Assembly: GCA_016184315.1 (NCBI GenBank)
Contig: JACPCU010000019.1
Span: 1 to 47,076 of the forward strand
DNA: 47,076 bases
Reading direction: 5' to 3'
Origin: Nitrososphaerota archaeon
GTDB lineage: Archaea > Thermoproteota > Nitrososphaeria > Nitrososphaerales > JACQRY01
Position numbers and translations under genes: made by a program. This document shows positions 41,641-47,076 of this stretch, in pieces. The stretch's first letter is position 1. Each line of letters begins with the position of its first letter. The notes beneath the pieces are model-generated. The model saw only the letters and a list, made by a program, of their open reading frames with translations, was not told the DNA's origin and ran no database searches.

Positions 41641-41913
41641 CTAGTTAAGATGGACTGGGTTTGCTTGGTGTGTTATTTCCCTGGGCAGCTTGTGTTGCCA
41701 TTTCCTGAGGAATGATAGGTCTTCTTCTTGATTCCTCAGTTCGTCTGGAAGCATTATAGGTATTTCCTCTACGATGGGGTAGAATCTGCCGCACTTGGTG
41801 CAGGTTAAGACGCCTTCTGATATGATGTCGTCTTTCACTTCAATTTCGTGGAGACTGAGGGGGTAGTGTTTGTCGATGGGGCAGGCCAAGATTTCCAGTA
41901 GTTTTCTTCTCAA
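41641..41913 (-). CDS. Trm112-like zinc protein
   Basis: A 90-residue member of the Trm112 family: RRKLLEILACPIDKHYPL at the start and LTCTKCGRFYPIVEEIPIMLP in the middle, with three Cys forming a partial zinc site, and a longer helical C-terminus. In eukaryotes and archaea Trm112 is an obligate partner that activates several class I methyltransferases acting on tRNA, rRNA and release factor. TTG 41913 is the start. No methyltransferase gene is nearby, which is normal for the shared partner. Confidence 0.85.
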   Translation of the reverse strand: MRRKLLEILACPIDKHYPLSLHEIEVKDDIISEGVLTCTKCGRFYPIVEEIPIMLPDELRNQEEDLSFLRKWQHKLPREITHQANPVHLN

Positions 41914-41960
41914 GACGAATGTTCACGGGTACTCAATTGTTCTTAATGGTCGTCATATAA

Positions 41961-42058
41961 GTGTTAGCGCAACTGGGTTCTGTTAACTTTTCGTCCGGCA
42001 GAAGCATAAGTCTAAGGAATATCAGCCGACAGAACAGAACCCGCGGTCCAGTGTTAGC
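41961..42058. repeat. 98-bp element: direct repeats around an inverted repeat
   Basis: GTGTTAGC occurs at 41961-41968 and again at 42051-42058. Between them GGGTTCTGTT (41975-41984) and its exact reverse complement AACAGAACCC (42033-42042) form an inverted repeat with a 48-nt loop. The arrangement resembles a target duplication plus terminal inverted repeats of a miniature element, or a structured RNA. It lies in the non-coding gap between the Trm112-like and Cys-rich genes. Confidence 0.45.
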
Positions 42059-42154
42059 TTAAGACAGCTTTCAGATTATCTGTGGGATACGTGTGTTCGC
42101 CCGTTGCGAAAAATTTTAATTGTCTACGGAGTGTCTAACTGTGGATAGTGCCGT

Positions 42155-42457
42155 ATGCCCCAAGAAGGTCCCGATGAGAATGGCGCCTGTACTCCTCAGT
42201 GCATCTGGTTCCGATGCGGCAAACAGGTGCTTCAGCGTCGAGGCAACATGCATTGGTGTTCCTGGCTTGAGGATAAGTGTGTCGGCCCTTCTTGTGCCTA
42301 CGCTGTGTGCGCAAGGAGAAAGCTTATGCCAGAAAACAGGTGCGGGCTTGTGTTGAAACGGGTTACAACCGATATTTACAGGCCGGACGACTTTGGGGTT
42401 CACATCAAGCTTCGCGGGAAGATATCTAGGCGCGTAGGCGACGAGGACATAGTCTAG
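42155..42457 (+). CDS. Cysteine-rich small protein
   Basis: A 100-residue protein that I cannot assign. Eight Cys lie within about 52 residues (C12, C16, C21, C35, C42, C47, C52, C63) mixed with His and aromatic residues, which points to a bound zinc or iron-sulfur site. The last 35 residues are Cys-free and basic. An A/T-rich box (AAATTTTAAT, 42111-42120) lies about 39 bp before ATG 42155. An overlapping frame on the same strand (42120-42356) also has Cys but lacks regular spacing, so I prefer this frame. Confidence that it is a gene is moderate. Confidence 0.55.
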   Translation: MPQEGPDENGACTPQCIWFRCGKQVLQRRGNMHWCSWLEDKCVGPSCAYAVCARRKLMPENRCGLVLKRVTTDIYRPDDFGVHIKLRGKISRRVGDEDIV

Positions 42458-42576
42458 CAGTCTGACAAGAAACTTGTGACTGCAGGCCTAATGATATAGC
42501 GTTCAACCTAATCGTTTTCTTTGAATGAAAACATCGGTGCTGAGTATTTGCGGCTACTCGAAATCTGGGTTCGACG

Positions 42577-42807
42577 TTATTCTACGACTATCATGGTTAA
42601 GGTCGAGCGGACGTTCTTCAGGCTTCTGATCTTTCTTGAGGCGGTTTCCTTCAGTTTGTCCATGGTGTCCGCTGTGATCTTGACAACTATGTCGTAAACG
42701 CCATATACTTCGTAGACCTCGCTCACGTTTTCGATGGCTCTGAGGTCGTGGATCAGGCTCTTCTCCGCGCCCAGTTCAGCATTTATCAACATAATTGCTG
42801 TAGGCAT
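42577..42807 (-). CDS. Stand-alone Lrp/AsnC ligand-binding (RAM) domain protein
   Basis: A 76-residue protein consisting only of the RAM domain of Lrp/AsnC regulators: VSEVYEVYGVYDIVVKITADTMDKLKE and the end strand RSTLTMIVVE are typical of the alpha-beta ferredoxin-like fold. There is no helix-turn-helix. Such orphan domains are common in archaea and can bind amino acids or pair with full-length Lrp proteins to tune their response. ATG 42807 has both an AGGAGGC stretch just upstream and a TATA-like box (42829-42838) at leaderless distance. Confidence 0.9.
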   Translation of the reverse strand: MPTAIMLINAELGAEKSLIHDLRAIENVSEVYEVYGVYDIVVKITADTMDKLKETASRKIRSLKNVRSTLTMIVVE

Positions 42808-42828
42808 GCCTCCTGTTATCTACGTCCC

Positions 42829-42838
42829 TATATATAAC
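42829..42838 (-). promoter_or_regulatory. TATA-like box for the RAM-domain gene
   Basis: On the minus strand this reads GTTATATATA, centred about 26 bp before ATG 42807. It is one of the clearest TATA boxes in the window. Confidence 0.6.
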
Positions 42839-42869
42839 GTTACATTAATCTAGGTGAGAGGGTTCAATG

Positions 42870-42879
42870 GATAAATACT
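42870..42879 (+). promoter_or_regulatory. TATA-like box for the acyl-CoA synthetase
   Basis: GATAAATACT is centred about 32 bp before TTG 42907. It is separated from the divergent box for the RAM-domain gene by only about 30 bp. Confidence 0.5.
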
Positions 42880-42906
42880 AAGTCGGTGTTCTAGTGGTTC
42901 GTCGAT

Positions 42907-44607
42907 TTGAGTCAGAAGCCTTGGTTTAAGGCTTGGCCGAAGAGCTTGGAGAAGAACTTAGACTATCCGAAGACTGCTCTCCATCAAGTACTCCGCTCTT
43001 CCGCTGATAGGTATCCTCAGAAGGTTGCTGTCAAGTATTTTCTGAGGCCGCGGATAGGTGCAGCTCTGACCTACCAGCAGATAGCTGAACATGCCGGAAG
43101 ATTTGCAGCAGCCTTACAGGCGAGGGGCATCAAGAAAGGTGACCGAGTCGCCCTGTTTCTTCCTAATACGCCTCAGTTCATGATAGCTTTCTACGGTGGC
43201 TTGATGGCGGGGGCGATAGTTGTTCCCTGTAACCCTCTTTACAGGGAAAGAGAATTGGAGTATCAGCTTAACGACTCCGAGGCCAGGGTGCTTGTGTCGG
43301 TATGCGACATGTTGAATGGAGAGGAGCTCTTCAAATCAGTCGCTGCAGCTAGGAAAAAGACCCATCTTGAGCTCGTCGTGACCACAAGTGTAGCAGATTT
43401 TCTTTCCCCGTTCAAGAGATTTCTTACGAGGCTTGGCGGACTAAGGAAATTGAAGTATCCTGATACCGTTGATTTTTCCGAGTTTATCGGAACCGGTGGA
43501 GAACCTTCGCCTATCAACGTTGACCCTGTAGAGGATGTTGCCGTGCTTCAGTATACCGGTGGAACTACGGGCACATCAAAAGGAGCCATGCTCACTCACC
43601 ACAACCTTGTTTCCAACGCAGTCATGACGAGCAGGTGGCTCCCTATGGAGCCTAGCGATGTGAATATGGCAGTGTTGCCTTATTTCCATATCTATGGGCT
43701 TACAGTGGCCATGAATGCGCCTGTCTGGACTGGTGCAAGCGTGGTGATGGTTCCCAAGTTTGACGTGAGTATTCTTCTTCAGCTTCTTGAGAAGGAGCGT
43801 GTCACGGTGTTCTGCGGTGTCCCAGCCATGTATGTTGCTGCTATTAACAGTCCTGAAGCTAAGAAGCATGACTTGAAGAGCGTAAGGGCTTGTATCTCTG
43901 GGGCAGCGGCTCTTCCCTTGACGGTGATGAGGAGATTCGATGATCTTACTGGTGGGAGCTTGGTGGAAGGGTATGGCCTCACTGAGGCAAGTCCAGTTAC
44001 TCACTGCAATCCCTTAGACGCTAAGGATAAGGTGAAGGTTGGTTCTATTGGGATACCTTTTCCGGATACAGATGCAAGGATCGTTTCTTTAGATGAACCC
44101 GGCAAGATTCTGTCTGCTGGTGAGATAGGCCAGCTGGCGGTCAAAGGGCCGCAGGTGATGAAAGGCTACTGGAAGAAGGCTGAGGAGACGGGTAAGATTC
44201 TGCAGGATGGATGGCTTCTCACTGGGGACATAGCTAAGGTGGATGATGACGGGTATTTCTTCATTGTTGACCGGTTGAAGGATATGATTGATGTGGGTGG
44301 GTTGAAGGTGTATCCGAGGGAGGTTGAGGAGGTTCTGTTTGAGCATTCCGCGGTGAAGGAGGCTGCAGTGATAGGTGTGTCTGATCCGAAGATGGGTGAG
44401 GTGCCTAAGGCGTATGTTGTGTTGAAAGAAGAGTTTGAGAAGAGGGTGCAGGTTGAAGAGCTGGTGAAGCATTGTGAGGAGAAGCTTGCACCCCACAAGG
44501 TGCCTAGGCTGATGGAGGTTAGGAAGGAGTTGCCTAAGACCTTGATCGGTAAGGTACTGAGGCGTCAGCTTAAGGAAGAAGATGCTCAGACACCTAAAGC
44601 TAGTTAG
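42907..44607 (+). CDS. Long-chain acyl-CoA synthetase (AMP-forming)
   Basis: A 566-residue member of the adenylate-forming family that activates fatty acids to CoA thioesters through an acyl-AMP. The P-loop-like YTGGTTGTSKGAMLTH (about residue 217), the A5 motif GYGLTEASPVTH, the A7-A8 region LTGDIAKVDDDGYFFIVDRLKDMID and the C-terminal catalytic Lys in PKTLIGKVLRRQL are all present. Length is usual for FadD-type enzymes. TTG 42907 is the start. With the acyl-CoA dehydrogenase 0.6 kb downstream it indicates beta-oxidation of fatty or other organic acids. Confidence 0.92.
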   Translation: MSQKPWFKAWPKSLEKNLDYPKTALHQVLRSSADRYPQKVAVKYFLRPRIGAALTYQQIAEHAGRFAAALQARGIKKGDRVALFLPNTPQFMIAFYGGLMAGAIVVPCNPLYRERELEYQLNDSEARVLVSVCDMLNGEELFKSVAAARKKTHLELVVTTSVADFLSPFKRFLTRLGGLRKLKYPDTVDFSEFIGTGGEPSPINVDPVEDVAVLQYTGGTTGTSKGAMLTHHNLVSNAVMTSRWLPMEPSDVNMAVLPYFHIYGLTVAMNAPVWTGASVVMVPKFDVSILLQLLEKERVTVFCGVPAMYVAAINSPEAKKHDLKSVRACISGAAALPLTVMRRFDDLTGGSLVEGYGLTEASPVTHCNPLDAKDKVKVGSIGIPFPDTDARIVSLDEPGKILSAGEIGQLAVKGPQVMKGYWKKAEETGKILQDGWLLTGDIAKVDDDGYFFIVDRLKDMIDVGGLKVYPREVEEVLFEHSAVKEAAVIGVSDPKMGEVPKAYVVLKEEFEKRVQVEELVKHCEEKLAPHKVPRLMEVRKELPKTLIGKVLRRQLKEEDAQTPKAS

Positions 44608-44718
44608 CTGCCGCTGTTTTCTAATCTGGGCTTACCCCGATCGAATCTACGGTCATTTCAGGTAATAGAGATCCTGTTACTGGTGGCATCAACTTGACTG
44701 TTTCTGGTCTTGGGGACG

Positions 44719-45147
44719 TTAATTATCTAGGACTGCGAATGCCTGTACTTCGACCATGGATTCTCTTGATGCGAATCGTTTGACCTCTACTAGAGTGCTT
44801 GTAGGGTATGGCGGTTTGAAGAATTCTTTCCTGACTTGCGATGCTCCTTTGGAGTAGAATTTCGCGATGCTCGTTGTGAACCATATGGTGCAGGTTACGT
44901 CGTCTATGCTGCCTCCGGCGCTTTCCAAGACTTTTTTGAGGTTGCTTAGAGCCTGTCGGGTTTGTTTGGCAATGTCTCCTTCATAGACAATGTTACCTTT
45001 GGGGCCTCCTCTGGGTGATTGACCTGCGATGAATAGTAGTTGGCCTTTTGCGGTGATGGCGTGACTCCAAGGTAGGCCTGTTTTGTCGGAGGTCCTGTTT
45101 TTTGAGGGGTCGAATACTCCTTTGATTCTTACGGCTTTCTTTACCAT
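44719..45147 (-). CDS. RidA/YjgF-family protein
   Basis: A 142-residue protein of the RidA (YjgF/YER057c/UK114) family. The family's core is visible: ITAKGQLLFIAGQSPRGGPKGNIVYEGDIAKQTRQALSNLK, SIDDVTCTIWFTT and the C-terminal PTSTLVEVKRFASRESMVEVQAFAVL. The invariant Arg of active imine deaminases corresponds to the position just after STLVEV, where Lys-Arg is present, so activity is plausible. RidA destroys reactive enamines/imines released by PLP enzymes. It is convergent with the acyl-CoA synthetase and divergent from the acyl-CoA dehydrogenase. Confidence 0.88.
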   Translation of the reverse strand: MVKKAVRIKGVFDPSKNRTSDKTGLPWSHAITAKGQLLFIAGQSPRGGPKGNIVYEGDIAKQTRQALSNLKKVLESAGGSIDDVTCTIWFTTSIAKFYSKGASQVRKEFFKPPYPTSTLVEVKRFASRESMVEVQAFAVLDN

Positions 45148-45210
45148 GGGTCTTGTGTACTAGGCAATCGGATTCAAGACCTCTTAGTGAGGTGTTTGCC
45201 GAGCTTCATG

Positions 45211-45219
45211 TTTAAACCT
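45211..45219 (+). promoter_or_regulatory. TATA-like box for the acyl-CoA dehydrogenase
   Basis: TTTAAACCT lies about 27 bp before ATG 45242, consistent with a leaderless transcript. Confidence 0.5.
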
Positions 45220-45241
45220 AAGTTATGGTGACTTTGTTGCA

Positions 45242-46417
45242 ATGAGCATTCTGATCGATGAGCAGAAGCGTATCTTAGAGATGCTTTACCCCTCTTCACA
45301 TCAAGAGTATGAGACGGTTCTTGAGGTGATCGCGGCGTTCATAGAGAAGGAGGTTCACCCAAGAGCAGACGAGACTGATCGTTCCGCTGTTTTTCCTAGG
45401 AGGAGTGTTGAAGGCTTGTTTGAGCTGGGTTTCACGAGGATTTCTTTTCCTAAGAAGTATGGTGGACTGGAGCTTCCTTCAGTAGTGTGTGTTGCTGCTA
45501 TGGAGTTGGTGGCTAAGGGTTGTGCAAGTACTGCTTTGTCGACTTCTATTCATGGGACTGTTTGTGAAGGGTTACTCATCTTTGGAAGCCATGAGCAGAG
45601 AGAAGAGCATCTAGGCAAGCTGATTGCTGGTGAAGAGCTGGCTTCTTTTGCGTTGACTGAGGCTCACTCGGGCTCTGATGCAAAGTCCATGCGGACCAAA
45701 GCTGAGCCTAAAGGTGATTCATTTGTGTTGAACGGGTCGAAGATGTTTATTACGAATGCGGGTGAAGCAGATCTATACTTTGTCTTTGCTAGGACTGATA
45801 AGGGGCCTTCAGCTTTTCTGGTGCCTAAGGATGTCGATGGGCTGAAGTTTGGGAAAGAATTGTCAAAGATAGGTATGCGAGGTTCGCCTCTGAGGGAAGT
45901 GATCTTCGAGGACTGCATTGTTCCCGCGGGTAACCTTGTGGGTGAGGAGGGGAAGGGGTTTGACTACGCTAAGAGAATGCTTCACGGCGGAAGGATCACG
46001 GTGGCAGCTATTGCCTTGGGAATTGCTCAAGGTGCGTTTGAACAGTCTTTAAAGTATAGCAAGGAGAGAGAAGCGTTTGGGCAGCCTATAGCTGGGTTTC
46101 AAATGACTCAGATGAAGATGGCTGATACGGCTACTTCCATCAATGCTGGCAGGCTCCTTACTTCCTATGCTGCCTACTTGAAGGACAGTGGCGTGGATTT
46201 TGAGTCTGCCGCAGCTCAGGCTAAGCTCTTCTCTTCTGAGACTGCTCTCAAGGCATGTGATGAGGCGATTCAGATCCATGGTGGTTACGGGTATACGGAT
46301 GGTCTTGGGGTGCATAGGCATTGGAGAGATGCCAAGCTGACCACCATAGGTGAGGGAACATCTGAGATCCTGAGAGTCATCATAGCAAAGAACCTTCTAG
46401 AAAGTTCAAGCAGTTGA
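45242..46417 (+). CDS. Acyl-CoA dehydrogenase
   Basis: A 391-residue FAD enzyme that introduces the alpha-beta double bond into acyl-CoA. Typical segments are FALTEAHSGSDAKSMRTKA (FAD binding), FITNAGEADLYFVFA, IGMRGSPLREVIFEDCIVP, the RITVAAIALGIAQGAFEQSLKYSKEREAFGQPI helix region, IQIHGGYGYTDGLGVHRHWRDAK and TIGEGTSEILR, which holds the usual catalytic Glu position. Electrons would go to an ETF, not seen in this window. It probably works with the acyl-CoA synthetase upstream. It has its own TATA-like box. Confidence 0.93.
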   Translation: MSILIDEQKRILEMLYPSSHQEYETVLEVIAAFIEKEVHPRADETDRSAVFPRRSVEGLFELGFTRISFPKKYGGLELPSVVCVAAMELVAKGCASTALSTSIHGTVCEGLLIFGSHEQREEHLGKLIAGEELASFALTEAHSGSDAKSMRTKAEPKGDSFVLNGSKMFITNAGEADLYFVFARTDKGPSAFLVPKDVDGLKFGKELSKIGMRGSPLREVIFEDCIVPAGNLVGEEGKGFDYAKRMLHGGRITVAAIALGIAQGAFEQSLKYSKEREAFGQPIAGFQMTQMKMADTATSINAGRLLTSYAAYLKDSGVDFESAAAQAKLFSSETALKACDEAIQIHGGYGYTDGLGVHRHWRDAKLTTIGEGTSEILRVIIAKNLLESSSS

Positions 46418-46609
46418 TGCCTAGTGCGTCGAGTCCACTCTTGATTAGATGAGTCTTTTTGACAAGCGACTAGCCCTCATCTAGTAATGTCGGTGGTCGC
46501 TAGCAATATTGAGCACAAATTTTCTGTCGATCACCCTGAGATTGAACAGTGTCGAACCGCTTTTGCGAACGTTTAATTTCGAGAAGACCAGTGTTCCACG
46601 AGTCGGAAA

Positions 46610-47076
46610 ATGGATGAGTCACCCAGCCCCGTTGTGAAAAAAGCCATCGCCCAAATCGAGGTAAAACTGGCATCCATAAAGAAAATCAAAGAGTTCGTGT
46701 TCGAGGACTTGGATAAGACCATTGCATTATCGAGGATAACTAAGAGCGGAAGCTCTGAAGCCTACGGAGCACCCAATTTCATGATTGCGCTAGCATTATG
46801 TTGCTACACTGAATCATGGGGGAAATTGATGATAGGGGTTCCCGAAGGCCCTTCGCTCGACGGATTCAATACTCTCCTTGAAAGAATGGGGGCGGATTAC
46901 GGGAAGTTGATCAAGGACAATAGAAAGAGGATTTATGACGAACTCAGAGGTAGCCTTGTTCATAGCTATATCGGTTCAAGATCAAAGAAATCCCCCACCA
47001 TACCAAACATCAATGTTTGCCTAGAAGGGGGAACATGTGGTATCGAATATGATGGGTGCAAATACACTGTTTTTGT
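46610..47076 (+). CDS. Partial unidentified protein, HEPN-like motif
   Basis: An open frame starting at ATG 46610 runs without a stop through the window edge (155 codons seen), so the gene is cut off. I do not recognise the family. The N-terminal 110 residues are mostly helical, and a segment reading ELRGSLVHSYIGS contains R-x4-H, the spacing of the catalytic motif in HEPN ribonuclease domains. A Cys-containing beta part follows (VCLEGGTCGIEYDGCKYTVF). HEPN membership is a guess from one motif. A TATA-like GTTTAATTT at about 46571-46579 lies roughly 35 bp upstream. Codon use resembles the neighbours. Confidence 0.6.
   Translation, partial: MDESPSPVVKKAIAQIEVKLASIKKIKEFVFEDLDKTIALSRITKSGSSEAYGAPNFMIALALCCYTESWGKLMIGVPEGPSLDGFNTLLERMGADYGKLIKDNRKRIYDELRGSLVHSYIGSRSKKSPTIPNINVCLEGGTCGIEYDGCKYTVF

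Noticed and set aside
42120-42356. Alternative 78-codon frame over the Cys-rich gene
   Set aside because: Its Cys spacing is irregular and it lacks a well-placed start. The 42155 frame has denser, paired Cys and a basic tail. Not fully excluded.
1-47076. CRISPR arrays, insertion sequences, rRNA genes, SRP RNA or RNase P RNA
   Set aside because: No regularly spaced repeats, transposase-like proteins or recognisable large RNA motifs were found on reading both strands.

Overview
The window is archaeal. It carries an archaellum (archaeal flagellum) operon, an archaellin with a class III signal peptide, several KaiC/RecA-type ATPases, a TrmB-type regulator, a stand-alone Lrp ligand-binding domain, A/T-rich TATA-like boxes about 25-30 bp before start codons (leaderless transcripts), frequent TTG/GTG starts, and three tRNA genes that each need removal of a very short intron at a non-canonical position. 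Together these point to the Thermoproteota/TACK side, most likely a Nitrososphaeria-like (thaumarchaeal) lineage that does not live by ammonia oxidation. The lineage is inference. Heme O synthase, acyl-CoA synthetase, acyl-CoA dehydrogenase, MoeA/MocA-type molybdenum cofactor genes and a CoxG-like protein suggest a respiring organism that uses organic compounds.

Layout. 1-6115: archaellum motor operon arlG-arlF-arlH-arlI-arlJ, with overlapping stops and starts from arlF through arlJ, then a two-helix membrane protein with a coiled-coil/proline-rich tail. 6155-10502: an island of three KaiC-like ATPases, a winged-helix protein, and a seven-helix membrane protein whose C-terminus looks like a dead RecA-fold domain. 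10513-12409: prenyl diphosphate synthase behind a TrmB-like regulator with a palindrome over its TATA box. 12544-13292: a membrane-anchored protein and a zinc mini-protein, divergent. 13474-16554: ABC-2 exporter with a NEW3-domain membrane protein. 16695-17725: tRNA-His and heme O synthase. 17835-22637: moeA, mocA, tatA, a YbjQ-family protein, an MFS carrier, CoxG and a luciferase-family gene remnant. 22752-26429: coiled-coil solute-binding protein, isochorismatase-like hydrolase and FAD dehydrogenase.

26727-32768 is accessory-looking: a large HerA-like ATPase with five tandem 15-residue Cys3His repeats sits between two paralogous secreted proteins. 33114-37308: tRNA-Arg, two phosphohexomutases, thiL and tRNA-Phe. 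37453-39129: archaellin divergent from a MEDS-domain sensor. 39203-41568: nucleotide-sugar dehydrogenase and nucleotidyltransferase around a strikingly G+T-rich spacer. 41641-46417: Trm112-like, Cys-rich, Lrp-RAM, acyl-CoA synthetase, RidA and acyl-CoA dehydrogenase genes. The window ends inside an unidentified gene.

Main themes: (1) RecA/KaiC-fold proteins cluster at both archaellum loci (motor operon and archaellin), suggesting an unorthodox input into motility in a window with no visible chemotaxis genes; (2) the HerA/zinc-repeat ATPase with flanking paralogous surface proteins is the best candidate for an undescribed system; (3) three of three tRNA genes carry 13-20 nt introns at unusual sites; (4) phosphohexomutases, UDP-sugar dehydrogenase and nucleotidyltransferase could feed glycosylation of the surface proteins and archaellin.
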